Shown here one piece after another: positions 32,793 to 41,517 of a stretch of DNA of 64,000 nt. The translations under genes and the position numbers were made by a program. Position 1 is the stretch's first letter. The number at the start of each line of letters is the position of its first letter. Source of the DNA: RPQJ01 sp963731105 (GTDB lineage: Bacteria > Pseudomonadota > Gammaproteobacteria > Steroidobacterales > Steroidobacteraceae); assembly GCA_963731105.1 (NCBI GenBank), contig CAVSUM010000022.1:1-64000 (forward strand), written 5' to 3'. The notes under the pieces are model-generated. The model had not been told where the DNA came from. It did not search any database and saw only the letters and a program-made list of their open reading frames with translations.

Positions 32793-33303
32793 CTGGCAGG
32801 CCTGCCTCCCTGACGACCATCCACCGCTCGAGCTTCTGCTCGAATGTCATTGACGCATACGCCGGGCTCGTCGACGGCAGCGTCTGGCATCGCAGCGACT
32901 GCAACTCCTCCGGCAATCCCGACAGCACCTTACGCCGGTAGAGTTCCGCGGCTGCCTGCCCATTGAAAGCGATCAGCCGCAGCCCGGAATGCTTGGCGAA
33001 GAACGCCACAAAATCGTTCGGCAGCACCGATGCTCGCCGGATCGCCGCATCGAGCGCTCCGGACCGATGGGCCGAAGCACACACGTCCCACAGCGCCACG
33101 TGGTTCGATCGCAGGCCCTCGAGCCGTGCCTCGTACGGCTGCTCCGGCCCGGCACCGAACAGCACCCCCATGATCCGCCAGAACGCGTTGCGCGGCTGCG
33201 CATAGTACTGCCGCTCGCGCAGCGACACCGGCCCCGGTAGCGAGCCGAGCACCAGCACCCGTGCCCATGAATCGGCCACTGGCGGAAATCCTTCAGCGTG
33301 CAT
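32776..33303 (-). CDS. DNA-deoxyinosine (hypoxanthine) glycosylase, UDG superfamily
   Basis: 175 aa. VLVLGSLPGPVSLRERQYYAQPRNAFWRIM is the signature of the hypoxanthine-DNA glycosylase branch of uracil-DNA glycosylases (GSxPG loop, Asn of PRNAFW). VALWDVCASAHRSGALDAAI and LPSTSPAYASM complete the fold. Removes deaminated adenine from DNA. Coupled to the TIGR02450-type gene downstream. Confidence 0.88.
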   Translation of the reverse strand: MHAEGFPPVADSWARVLVLGSLPGPVSLRERQYYAQPRNAFWRIMGVLFGAGPEQPYEARLEGLRSNHVALWDVCASAHRSGALDAAIRRASVLPNDFVAFFAKHSGLRLIAFNGQAAAELYRRKVLSGLPEELQSLRCQTLPSTSPAYASMTFEQKLERWMVVREAGLPDASQE

Positions 33304-33355
33304 GCCTCGTCCTCGCCGGGGCTTCGGGACGCGGGCTCAACTGTGGCTCCACCGG

Positions 33356-34063
33356 TTACCCGCCTGACCCTGCATCGTCGGGCACGAGAAGCTCCGCGCC
33401 GAGGTGCCCGGTCTTCACGTAAATGAGCGCCCCTTCCGGTCCCGTGAACGGTGTATGCCGGCTCCAGCGCGGATTGCGCAGCCACGAGCCCGCCGGATAC
33501 TCGCCGTGTTCGTCGCGGAACATCCCTTCGAGCACGAAGATCTCCTCGCCGCCCGGATGGGCATGCGGTGCGAACCGCGTGTCCGGCGCCCAGCGCACGA
33601 GTGCCGTGCTGATGCCGTCGAACTCGTGCAATGGCATCACCGTCAGCCCTGGAACCAGCCCCGGATGCCAGTCGGCAGAGTGCGTGTCGGTTCGCACCGT
33701 GCGCAGGTCGCCGCGGGCGAACTGCCACAGCTTGACGAACAGCGTGCACCCCTCGCGCGAGCACGGCGCATGCCCGGATCCGGGTGGATTACGCAAATAC
33801 GTACCCTTGGGATGATCCCCCCGTTCGTCCGAAAAGACGCCGTCGAGCACCAGGATCTCCTCGCCGCCACCATGCTCGTGACGCGCGAACCGCGATCCCG
33901 CTGCGTAGCGCACCAGGCTCGTCGCACGCGCGATCTCGCCGCCCACCCGATCGAGCAGATAACGGTGCACACCCGACATCGGCGACGGCACCCAATCCTC
34001 CGCACGCGGCGGCGGCCGCACGACGCGCTGTGCAAAATCTGCGTTGATCTGCATGACATTCAC
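33356..34063 (-). CDS. Double ChrR-like cupin protein
   Basis: 235 aa. Two tandem cupin domains: residues ~25-115 (FARHEHGGGEEILVLDGVFSDERGD...RNPPGSGHAP) and ~135-225 (FAPHAHPGGEEIFVLEGMFRDEHGE...RNPRWSRHTPF). Each has the HxHxxGEE zinc/metal motif of the ChrR anti-sigma cupin, but the N-terminal anti-sigma helix of ChrR is absent. No sigma factor gene is adjacent. Metal-binding sensor or enzyme of unknown role. Start at 34063 or the internal ATG 34054. Confidence 0.8.
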   Translation of the reverse strand: MNVMQINADFAQRVVRPPPRAEDWVPSPMSGVHRYLLDRVGGEIARATSLVRYAAGSRFARHEHGGGEEILVLDGVFSDERGDHPKGTYLRNPPGSGHAPCSREGCTLFVKLWQFARGDLRTVRTDTHSADWHPGLVPGLTVMPLHEFDGISTALVRWAPDTRFAPHAHPGGEEIFVLEGMFRDEHGEYPAGSWLRNPRWSRHTPFTGPEGALIYVKTGHLGAELLVPDDAGSGG

Positions 34064-34065
34064 GA

Positions 34066-34512
34066 CTACGCCCCTGGCAATATCGCCTCCAGAGCAGCAG
34101 TCGCCTTTTTCGCATGCTCCAGCGCCTGCAGCAGGCTACCCACCGACTCGATCACCAGCACGAACGCCGGCTCCTGCGCTTCGTCACGCTCGGCCGCCTT
34201 CTCGAGCGCGTCGACCACCTCAGCCAAAGGGGCCACTGCACCCATCATCGCCGCGTCCAGGCCCGACAGTCGCCGGACCACAGCCGCGCCATCCGCCTTG
34301 CCCTCGCCAAGCTCGGTCTGCAGCAAGGCCAGCTCGAACATCACGCGCTCCGACGTGTCCTTGAGCCCTGCAGCGAGCTGGAGTGCGGTCGCCCGCAACG
34401 CTTCCTGCATCGCCAGGTTCGGCAATGACTGCAGCAGACTTGAGGCCTGTGACACCATGGCATCCGCACACTTGCGGACCACAGACACGGCCGACTTTGT
34501 CGATTCTGTCAT
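34066..34512 (-). CDS. Helical hypothetical protein
   Basis: 148 aa from ATG 34512 (MTESTKSAVSVVRKC). Predicted entirely alpha-helical with Leu/Ala heptads (LLQSLPNLAMQEALRATALQLAAGL, VVDALEKAAERDEAQEPAF), possibly a coiled-coil bundle. No signal or membrane segment. No family recognised. Its stop is two bases from the start of the cupin gene and its start lies near the 3' end of the exonuclease gene, all on the same strand. Confidence 0.6.
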   Translation of the reverse strand: MTESTKSAVSVVRKCADAMVSQASSLLQSLPNLAMQEALRATALQLAAGLKDTSERVMFELALLQTELGEGKADGAAVVRRLSGLDAAMMGAVAPLAEVVDALEKAAERDEAQEPAFVLVIESVGSLLQALEHAKKATAALEAILPGA

Positions 34513-34636
34513 CCCGCGTGTTTCCATCTGGCTTCGATCCCACATTCGGTCCGAGTACAGCTAGCGTCCGATCCGCAATGCCGCCACGAGAAGCCCTGAT
34601 GCGTCCCGGTGATTTCACACAACTCGTCCCGCACGA

Positions 34637-35555
34637 TCAGGCCCTCACTTTCTCGCGTTTCCCCTCCCTCCCGGAATACCGCGTCTTTGCATCGAACTCC
34701 TCGAGGTCCAAAGACACGCTCTTGCCCGCCGAACACCGTCTCCTTGAGCCACGCGAGCTCGACCGCGATTTCCTCGTGCGAACGGAACTCCCCGTACCAG
34801 CAGCGTTTCGCCGCCTCCCACCAGTACCCGCGTCTCCTCAACACGTCCTTCGACTCGAACGGCGACCCCGTCGCCCACAGCCTGAACGATGGCGCCCGCG
34901 CCGAATCGAGCAATACGTTGAGCGCCGACGCGCCCGACTCTCCGAACGGCCGCCGCAACACCTCCAGGAGCGCCAGGCAATCAATCTCCGCACGGTGGCC
35001 CTCGTAGAAGAACCCGGTCCGGTACGCCAGGTACTCGAGCTTCGAGCTCTCGATCCCCGCCTCACTCCACGGTACCTCGGCCCACGAGCACGCCCACGGC
35101 AGCGATGCGAACACCGGCAGCCGTGGCTCCAGAAACCTCCGATCAAACCCCGCGTTGTGCGCTATCACGAGCCCGACTCCGTCCAACAGGCTCGCGACTG
35201 ACCCATCGTCGATCCGTTGTCCCACGACCATCGCATCCGTAATGCCGTGAATCGCGGTGCTCGAGGCCGGAATCGGCACCCCCGGATCCTCGAGCCCGTC
35301 ATACGAGCCGAGCACCCGCCCGACCGCGCCTGACGCGGCGCAGTACTCGAAGACCACCACTGCGAGCTCGATCACTTTGTCCACCGAGTGATCCGTGCCG
35401 GTGGTCTCCGTGTCGACGATCGCCGCCCGCCGCACCGTCGGCCCGGCGAGCGCCGGCCACTCGCGCGACGTATCCAGCCGCCGCAGCACCCGATAGTCCG
35501 GATGCGCCCCGAGCCGTGCCGCAAGCGACTCCGCATCTTGGTTGGAATCAGGCAC
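34637..35555 (-). CDS. DnaQ-like 3'-5' exonuclease, one frameshift near the C-terminus
   Basis: Start GTG 35555 with GGAG eight bases upstream is preferred over ATG 35591. DEDD exonuclease: AIVDTETTGTD (Exo I), VIAHNAGFDRRF (Exo II), HRAEIDCLA (Exo III His/Asp). After LAWLKETVFGG the frame breaks at a GGG run (about 34724-34728); removing one base gives KSVSLDLEEFDAKTRYSGRE and a stop at 34637, which reads like a natural end. Without correction the frame runs to 34509. Cytosolic nuclease in repair or RNA processing. Confidence 0.82.
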
Positions 35556-35655
35556 GGGACACACTCCGATTGACGTTGCTGCGCCATGCATCCAGGTGGA
35601 CTTCGTTTTTCGCTACACTCCGGAGCATATCTGCTCTGACGTCGCCGAGGAACCG

Positions 35656-36048
35656 ATGACCACGCTGCTGCAACTCGTTGTCTGGATGACCCTGCTGACC
35701 TGGGTGTCGATCATGGCCGCCGCCTTCTTGCGCAATCGGGAATGGACTCCGGCAGGCATGAAGCTCGGCCTGGGCAATCGCGACAACCTTCCCGAGGCCA
35801 CGCCGCTTGGGGGCCGCGCCGTCCGCGCCGCCAGCAACACACAGGAGAACTTCATCCTGTTTACCGCGCTGGCGCTCACGGCTCACGCGGTGGGCGTGGA
35901 CGAACAGGCCACCCTCGGGGCGCAGGTCTTCTTCTGGGCACGGCTCGTGTACCTGCCGGTTTACTGGGCAGGCATCACCTACGTGCGCAGCCTCCTCTGG
36001 GCCGTGGGCACCGTCGGCCTGGCCCTGATGCTGTCGGCAATCCTTTAA
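35656..36048 (+). CDS. MAPEG family membrane protein
   Basis: 130 aa from ATG 35656. Four membrane helices. The loop after helix 1 holds GNRDNLPEATPLGGRAVRAASNTQENFILF, matching the MAPEG family (conserved Arg, Asn and ENF). Homologues include microsomal glutathione transferases, but bacterial members are mostly uncharacterised. The stop overlaps the start of the next small gene (TAATG). Confidence 0.88.
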   Translation: MTTLLQLVVWMTLLTWVSIMAAAFLRNREWTPAGMKLGLGNRDNLPEATPLGGRAVRAASNTQENFILFTALALTAHAVGVDEQATLGAQVFFWARLVYLPVYWAGITYVRSLLWAVGTVGLALMLSAIL

Positions 36049-36185
36049 TGAGCTGGATCCTGCCCCTGACCCTGGTCCTGTTCGCCTGCGTTCTCGTCGG
36101 TGCGATCCACTTCGTGTTCGTGCGCTGGATGACGCGACAGTCCGAACGCGCAGTCGACGGCTCGACACAATCTCCTCGTGAGTAA
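36048..36185 (+). CDS. 45-residue single-helix membrane protein
   Basis: Start ATG 36048 overlaps the MAPEG stop (TAATG), the usual sign of translational coupling. MSWILPLTLVLFACVLVG begins one membrane helix, followed by a basic and then polar tail ending TQSPRE. No family known. Could be a small partner of the MAPEG protein. Confidence 0.6.
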   Translation: MSWILPLTLVLFACVLVGAIHFVFVRWMTRQSERAVDGSTQSPRE

Positions 36186-36248
36186 TCGCTACCCGGGCTT
36201 CGGCAGTCCCTCTTTCGGCGCCGGCCAGCCGGACGTAGCTTCGCTGGC

Positions 36249-37112
36249 ATGGTCACGGACCTTCGAGCGTGCGCCGAGCTCGCCGCCATGGAGCGGCTTC
36301 GCCTCACCAGACCTGAGGTCCGGTGGCGCGAGGTTCCCGCGGGCTACCTCGACGACTGGCGCGACAACCTCATCGAGGGCGTCACCACTGCCGACTTCGA
36401 GGCCGATCTCCGCCGGGGCGCCGGCAACGAGCTCTTTGACCAGCCAGATGAACCCGCCAAGTTTGGTGCGGCATTCTCATCCTCTGCGCTGGCAGTAAAT
36501 ACCTTCGCCCCGTTCCGCCGTCAGCCAGAACGCCTGTCGCTCGCGGGCATCACCGGCTTCGACGCGCTCGAGTTCGAATATCCCTGTGACAATGGGCTCG
36601 CCGGTACGAACCCGCACTTCGACCTGTTCGCCCGGACGGCGACCACCGTGATTGCGGTGGAATCGAAGTTCCTCGAGCCGCTGCGGCAGCAGGCAGCGCA
36701 GTTCTCGGACCAGTACGCGCGACCGTTCATGGGCACTGCGGATCGACCCCGGATCGCCGAGGAACCCTGGGCCAGGATGTATGCGCGGCTGCGCAACGAC
36801 CCGCAGACCTACCGCCATCTCGATGCAGCCCAGCTCGTCAAGCACTACCTCGGCTTGCGCCATTCGTTCGCGACGCACGAGCGCACACTGGTCTACCTGT
36901 ACTGGGAGCCGGCGAACGCCGCGGACCTCGCCGTGTACCGCGACCTCCGGCTCGAAATCAACGACTTCGCCGCTGCCGTCGCCGGCTGTGACACGCGCTT
37001 CGTCGCCTTGTCCTATCCGTGCCTGTGGCGCGAGTGGCAACAGAATCGGGCGTGCGTGGACATGTCGAAGCACCTGGAGCGCTTGCGACAGCGCTACGCG
37101 TTCGCACTCTGA
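36249..37112 (+). CDS. PGN_0703-like putative restriction endonuclease (PD-(D/E)XK)
   Basis: 287 aa. Conserved core: NTFAPFRRQPERLSLAGITGFDALEFEYPC, then NPHFDLFARTATTVIAVESKFLE, in which the Asp and ESK give a PD-(D/E)XK catalytic set. The C-terminal half (HERTLVYLYWEPANAAD) matches the same family. No methyltransferase or specificity gene is adjacent, so it is not part of a complete restriction system here. Role unproven. Confidence 0.75.
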   Translation: MVTDLRACAELAAMERLRLTRPEVRWREVPAGYLDDWRDNLIEGVTTADFEADLRRGAGNELFDQPDEPAKFGAAFSSSALAVNTFAPFRRQPERLSLAGITGFDALEFEYPCDNGLAGTNPHFDLFARTATTVIAVESKFLEPLRQQAAQFSDQYARPFMGTADRPRIAEEPWARMYARLRNDPQTYRHLDAAQLVKHYLGLRHSFATHERTLVYLYWEPANAADLAVYRDLRLEINDFAAAVAGCDTRFVALSYPCLWREWQQNRACVDMSKHLERLRQRYAFAL

Positions 37113-37738
37113 CTCGCTCAGCACACCGTAGCCTGTTGCTGGTCGTCGGCACCCTGGCCCTCATCGGCGGCTGTGCGACGACTGTGCCGGCCGCCTCCGG
37201 TCCTCGGCCCACCAGCTGGGCACGCTCCGTTGCGGTGAGTCCCGGACTGCCGAATCTCTATCGCGTCAACGCGTCCCTGTATCGCTCGGCCCAACCCTCA
37301 CACGCGGGCTTCGTGTATCTCGAGTCGCGCCTGGGCCTCGCGATCGGGGATCCTCCGATCAACACCGTGGTCTCGCTGCGTGTCTTCAACGATGACTCAT
37401 CGCTCGTCACGACGTCCTCGCAACTGCGGCTCGAGGAGATCTCGTTCAAGACCTGGCATCCCGAGGACGAGGATGTCGTCAAATTCCTGCGAATTGCCAC
37501 CACCCCTGCCCTGCTACCGGTGCTCGTCCACTGCCGTCATGGCTCGGATCGCACCGGAACCATGGTGGCCATTTACCGGATCGTCGTCGAAGGCTGGACC
37601 AAGGCCGAGGCCAAGGACGAGATGATCAATGGCGGCTTTGGCTTCCATCCGGTCTGGCAGGACCTGCTGCGCTACATCGACGCACTGGACGTGGATGCCA
37701 TGCGGGCGGCGCTCGAAGCACAGGGACCCTGGCATTAG
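37052..37738 (+). CDS. Tyrosine/dual-specificity phosphatase-like lipoprotein
   Basis: 228 aa. GTG 37052 is the last in-frame start before the signal sequence SLLLVVGTLALIGGCATT, whose lipobox IGGC predicts a lipoprotein; it overlaps the 3' end of the nuclease gene by 61 bases. The phosphatase domain has LYRVNASLYRSAQPS, then the P-loop VHCRHGSDRTGT (CX5R) and a general-acid region around TWHPEDEDVV. Envelope-located protein phosphatase of the tyrosine phosphatase 2 type. Start uncertain. Confidence 0.82.
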   Translation: MRGHVEAPGALATALRVRTLTRSAHRSLLLVVGTLALIGGCATTVPAASGPRPTSWARSVAVSPGLPNLYRVNASLYRSAQPSHAGFVYLESRLGLAIGDPPINTVVSLRVFNDDSSLVTTSSQLRLEEISFKTWHPEDEDVVKFLRIATTPALLPVLVHCRHGSDRTGTMVAIYRIVVEGWTKAEAKDEMINGGFGFHPVWQDLLRYIDALDVDAMRAALEAQGPWH

Positions 37739-38220
37739 CGTCGTGCTCCAGCCGAGCCGAAGGTCACCGGTGCCTTCCGGCCCTTTGTGGGCCGCACCAC
37801 CACGGTGCCGGCAAGCTTGTCGTGCCAACCTTGCTTGCGTGGATCGAATGCGACCCAGACAATCCCTAGCATGAGCGGCAGGATTGAGACGTAGTAGCCG
37901 AGGTACCGTCCGATCAACTGCCGCGTGCTCGGTGCCGCTCCCGTCTCGGCGTCGACGATGCGGGCGCCGATCGCGATCTTGCCGGGTGTCGCCTGGCGGT
38001 AGATCCAGAACAGCACGATCGCGACCGCGGGCAGCACCCAGTTGATGAGAACATCCGCGGGGCCCTGGAACAGCGTGTCGGCGGTCCAGTACTCCCGGCC
38101 GTAGATCCACGTCGCCAGCGGAACGCAGATGATTGCGACCAGCAGCGAATCGATCAGCGCAGCACCAACCCGCAGCCAGAAGCCGACGTACTCGAGGTCA
38201 TCTGCATTCCCGTCCGACAT
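37735..38220 (-). CDS. RDD family membrane protein
   Basis: 161 aa. Starts YVGFWLRVGAALIDSLL with the conserved Arg and Asp; ATPGKIAIGARIVDAETG and GWHDKLAGTVVVR hold the second Asp pair. Three membrane helices. RDD proteins have been linked to transport or lipid-related functions; this one is of unknown role. It overlaps the stop of the convergent phosphatase gene by four bases. Confidence 0.85.
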   Translation of the reverse strand: MSDGNADDLEYVGFWLRVGAALIDSLLVAIICVPLATWIYGREYWTADTLFQGPADVLINWVLPAVAIVLFWIYRQATPGKIAIGARIVDAETGAAPSTRQLIGRYLGYYVSILPLMLGIVWVAFDPRKQGWHDKLAGTVVVRPTKGRKAPVTFGSAGARR

Positions 38221-38223
38221 GCG

Positions 38224-38913
38224 TTAGTGGACGGTTCCCAGCGGATCGCCGGCCTCGTCGGCCTCGCTGGCCCTGTGGCACCCGATATCCCGCGCGGCCA
38301 CCAACTCCTGCTCCAGCACCAGCAGCTTCGTCACGAAGGCCGCCACCTCGGGCAGCGCGAGCCCCGCGGCGCAGTATTCGGCCGCCTGCTCGAACTCCCC
38401 CGCACGCCGCGCGATGTCGGCGAGCAGGACCTCGTCGCCACCCGCCACCGATTTCATGGCGTGCTGTCCTGCAGCCCTGGCCCGCTCGAAAAGCTCGAGC
38501 GCCGCGCGCCGCTGCACCCGCGCCTCCTCTGCCTGTTCAGCGTCGTCACACGCCCACGCTGCGTGCAGCCGTCGCCAGCCAGCCGCCGTCCGATCTCCCG
38601 CCGCGTCATCGAGCAACGAGCGGCACACGAACCGGTTGGCCAGCCGCGGCCGTTGCGGGCTGTGCAGCTCGGCCAGGTATGCGTGCCAGACCGAGGTCAT
38701 CTGTCCGGCCTCGTCCGCATCGCCGAGGTCCGACGCCACGTAGCCACATTCGTCGCACTCGTGCACCCAGTGGTCCATGGTCGAGCGCCGCATCTCCGGC
38801 GGACGCGTGTCGAGGTCCATGGCGCCGAACGAATTCGTCGAGCCCAGTTTCTGCACCGCCTGCTTCGCGCCGCAGACTGCGCAAGTCACCTCTTCTTCGA
38901 AGATCGTCGTCAT
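38224..38913 (-). CDS. DUF2225-like zinc-ribbon protein
   Basis: 229 aa from ATG 38913, which overlaps the POT transporter stop (ATGA). N-terminal cysteine pairs CAVCGAKQ and CDECGYVA flank a linker as in DUF2225-type proteins. The rest is helical with TPR-like ARRAGEFEQAAEYCAAGL. Cytosolic, function unknown. Translational coupling with the peptide transporter suggests a shared condition of use. Confidence 0.7.
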   Translation of the reverse strand: MTTIFEEEVTCAVCGAKQAVQKLGSTNSFGAMDLDTRPPEMRRSTMDHWVHECDECGYVASDLGDADEAGQMTSVWHAYLAELHSPQRPRLANRFVCRSLLDDAAGDRTAAGWRRLHAAWACDDAEQAEEARVQRRAALELFERARAAGQHAMKSVAGGDEVLLADIARRAGEFEQAAEYCAAGLALPEVAAFVTKLLVLEQELVAARDIGCHRASEADEAGDPLGTVH

Positions 38914-40310
38914 CGCCCCACTTCGAGGGTCATTGCGGACGGCCGCAGCGGCTGGTTGGCGCCCGGGACGAGCACGCGACTCAACCGTCCACCAAGCAGC
39001 AACACCAGCACGCCGCCGGTGGCGGCGATCGCGGCATGCAGCGCCCAGAACTCCACGGGGCGCATCTTCTCGTATAGCGTGCCGATCCAGCCGATCAGGT
39101 TGTTGGCGACGAAGATGCTGAGGAAGGCGACACCCAGCATGGTCGCGTTGACCTTGGCAGGCGCGGCGCGCGAAACCAGCGCGAGCAGCGTGGGCCAGTA
39201 GTACAGGAAGGCGATGCCCTGCACCGCACAGTACAGGAACGGCCAGACCGGGTGCACGGGCCTCCCGCCCGCCGCGATGATCGCCGCCACCAGGATCAGG
39301 TTGCCGGCGGCGCACAACCAGGCCCCGATGCCGATCTTGCCGAGGTCGCCCGGTTCGCGATCGCGGGACGCCTGGCGCCGCCAGATCCAGAACAGCAGCG
39401 GCACGCCCAGGATGCTGAACAGCGGATCGATCGACTGGTACCACGGGATGGGAATGCTGAAGCTGCCTGCCTCGAGTGCGACGTGCTGCTGGATCCACAC
39501 CGGCAGCACGTTGCCGAGCTGGTAGTAGCCGATCGACTGGAAGGTGGTGATGGCGATGACCACCACCAGCGCGCCGAGGATTCGCCAGTCGGCGGGCGTC
39601 AAGTCGCCATGCGTGCCACTGCGGCGTGCCACCTTGGCCGGCAGGTGGCGGTAACCAGCCAGGTAAGTCGCCAGGCCGCCAAGCATGAAGATCGCGGCGG
39701 CACCGAAGCCCACGTGCCAGCCGTAGAGCTGCGCCAGCAACCCGCACACCAGCGGGCCGGCGACTGCGCCGAAATTGATCGCCATGCTGAAGATCGCGAA
39801 GGCACGGGTTCGCCGCGCCACGTCCGCCACCGGGTACAGGGCACCCACCTGGGCCGAGATGTTGCCCTTGAGGAAGCCTGAGCCGACCACCAGCAACAGC
39901 AGCGCGAGCAGGAACGAGCGATCGAAAGCCATTGCGAGGTGGCCGGCACTCATCGACAACGCCCCGATCACCACGGCCGTGCGCTGCCCGATCCAGCGGT
40001 CGGCGATCAGGCCACCGAACAGCGGCGTGAAATACACGAGGCCGGCGTAGAGGCCGAAAATCTGCGATGCGAGTGCCTGCGGCGACAGTGGACCGGTCAC
40101 CGATTCGATCGCCGCCCTGAACCCCGCGAAGCCCGCGACGTTCTCCACATGGCCCGGCAGCAGCAGCTGGTTGACCATGTAGAGGACCAGCAGCGCGGTC
40201 ATCCCGTAGAACGAGAACCGCTCCCACGCCTCGGTGAAGGCCAGGTAGAAGAGACCCTTCGGATGGCCCATGAAGGTGCCATCGTCCGCGCGTGCTGGCG
40301 GGACGGTCAT
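38910..40310 (-). CDS. POT/PTR family proton-dependent oligopeptide transporter
   Basis: 466 aa from ATG 40310. FTEAWERFSFYGMTALLVLYM carries the ExxER proton-coupling motif of helix 1; GGLIADRWIGQRTAVVIG, GNISAQVGALYP and MAINFGAVAGPLVCG are further POT signatures. About 12-14 helices. Imports di- and tripeptides with protons across the inner membrane. Downstream gene overlaps by four bases. Confidence 0.92.
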   Translation of the reverse strand: MTVPPARADDGTFMGHPKGLFYLAFTEAWERFSFYGMTALLVLYMVNQLLLPGHVENVAGFAGFRAAIESVTGPLSPQALASQIFGLYAGLVYFTPLFGGLIADRWIGQRTAVVIGALSMSAGHLAMAFDRSFLLALLLLVVGSGFLKGNISAQVGALYPVADVARRTRAFAIFSMAINFGAVAGPLVCGLLAQLYGWHVGFGAAAIFMLGGLATYLAGYRHLPAKVARRSGTHGDLTPADWRILGALVVVIAITTFQSIGYYQLGNVLPVWIQQHVALEAGSFSIPIPWYQSIDPLFSILGVPLLFWIWRRQASRDREPGDLGKIGIGAWLCAAGNLILVAAIIAAGGRPVHPVWPFLYCAVQGIAFLYYWPTLLALVSRAAPAKVNATMLGVAFLSIFVANNLIGWIGTLYEKMRPVEFWALHAAIAATGGVLVLLLGGRLSRVLVPGANQPLRPSAMTLEVGR

Positions 40311-40344
40311 CGCTGGGTCTTCCCCCGGCACGCGCTGACGCGCG

Positions 40345-40437
40345 CTACTTCTTCGTCTTCTTGGCGGCTTTCTTCTCCTCCTTCGTCCGGCTGGCCTTCT
40401 TCTTCGTTTCCTTTTTCCGATCCATGCCCTTGCTCAT
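40345..40437 (-). CDS. 30-residue lysine-rich peptide
   Basis: Small reading frame from ATG 40437, with GGAG eight bases upstream, to TAG 40345. Sequence begins MSKGMDRKKETKKKAS; about half of the residues are lysine and many others are polar. It lies 34 bases upstream of the transporter gene on the same strand. Resembles small basic proteins of other proteobacteria that carry similar Lys-rich tails. Possible nucleic-acid binding. Confidence 0.6.
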   Translation of the reverse strand: MSKGMDRKKETKKKASRTKEEKKAAKKTKK

Positions 40438-40533
40438 GAGGTCCGCTCCGTTTGCGGGTTGACGACAACCGTGGAGATTACTCGCAGTCTTCGATCTTGA
40501 GGAGACAGCCGCAGCGTCGGCCAGCAGGCCGCG

Positions 40534-41104
40534 TCAGGGCCCCGGTGGAGTCGCAACCGCGGGTGGTGGCAGCGGCGCCCGCAGGTGGTCCAGCAGCGCC
40601 GTGCGCCGGTCGAGCGCCGGCCGGTCGAGCGTGCCGTCTTCCGGCATCAGGGGCTCGAGCGCCTCGAGCATCTGCAGATCCGTCATACCCTGCTCGGACG
40701 TGATGCCCGCCGGGCAACCGTGCGCGCGCTTGAGGCGCAGCAACTCGAGGATGCGGTGGTCGGCGGCATCCAGCACGGCGCTGCCGGCGTCGTTGGCGTA
40801 GAACGGACCGCCGAGGCCCATCGAGAGCGGCACCAGGAAGATATTGCCCACGTACCGTGCTGCCCGGTGCCCGCTCGTCTCGAGCGTGCCACCGTCGTCG
40901 CGAATCACCCAGCGGACCGTGTCTGTCTTGAGCAGGGCCGCGTCAAGTTGATTGCAGTCATAGGCCGTGGCTTCGGGCTTGATGGGCTCGGACTTGGGGT
41001 GCTGGATGGTCGGACTGTACGCACAGCCGCACGGTTGCAAGGACCAGCACCCCACAGAGGCTGTAACGCGCGATGGGCGATCGGTACGGCTGCAGGCCTG
41101 TCAT
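40534..41104 (-). CDS. Hypothetical lipoprotein, one frameshift in the signal peptide
   Basis: The mature part (CGCAYSPTIQHPKSEP...DCNQLDAALLKTDTVRWVIRDDGGTLETSG...RAARYVGNIFLVPLSMGL) is in one frame, while an ATG at 41104 starts MTGLQPYRSPIARYSLCGVLVLAT, a good signal peptide, in the frame one base off. Removing one base near 41025-41035 joins them at a lipobox (LATC). C-terminal half HRILELLRLKRAHGC is helical and Cys-bearing. Function unknown. Downstream of the next lipoprotein gene by seven bases. Confidence 0.55.
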
Positions 41105-41111
41105 GTCGATT

Positions 41112-41517
41112 TCACGGCGGAATGATCACCGGCACGCCCGTCAGGACGAGGGTGCCGAGCGCGACCGTCACCATGATCACCCCGCCGACCGCAGCCGCGG
41201 TCGCGGCCTTCGAATCGAAGCGCGTGACCTGGACCATGGCCACGCTGTCGTAGGGCACCTCGACCTCGACGCCGGCGGGACGCAACTCCTTGGCATTCGG
41301 TTCGACGGTCACGCCGGCAAACCGATCGTCGAGGATCTGTCGTCACCTCGAAGGTCATCCGGTCGCGGTTGGTCGTGACCACGCGCACCTCGTCTCCGAC
41401 CCTGATCTTGATCGCCTGCGTCTCGCTGGCTGTCTCCGGTGCGTACACACGGCTGGCACATCCCGCGCAACCGCAGGCCAGGATTGCCAGGACCAGCCAC
41501 GCCTCGAGCCGCATCAT
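41112..41517 (-). CDS. Small lipoprotein, one frameshift
   Basis: ATG 41517 overlaps the stop of the EcsC-like gene (ATGATG). MMRLEAWLVLAILACGCAGCAS is a lipoprotein signal (ACGC/CAGC). The frame breaks near 41338-41345; removing one base gives RQILDDRFAGVTVEPNAKEL...VEVPYDSVAMVQVTRFD and a C-terminal membrane-like helix (AVGGVIMVTVALGTLVLTG). A beta-strand domain with a hydrophobic end; no family recognised. Probably expressed with the EcsC-like gene. Confidence 0.62.

Noticed and set aside
38224..40227. Single 667-codon protein covering the zinc-ribbon gene and part of the transporter
   Set aside because: The first two thirds are a shadow of the POT transporter frame; the real gene starts at ATG 38913, overlapping the transporter stop.
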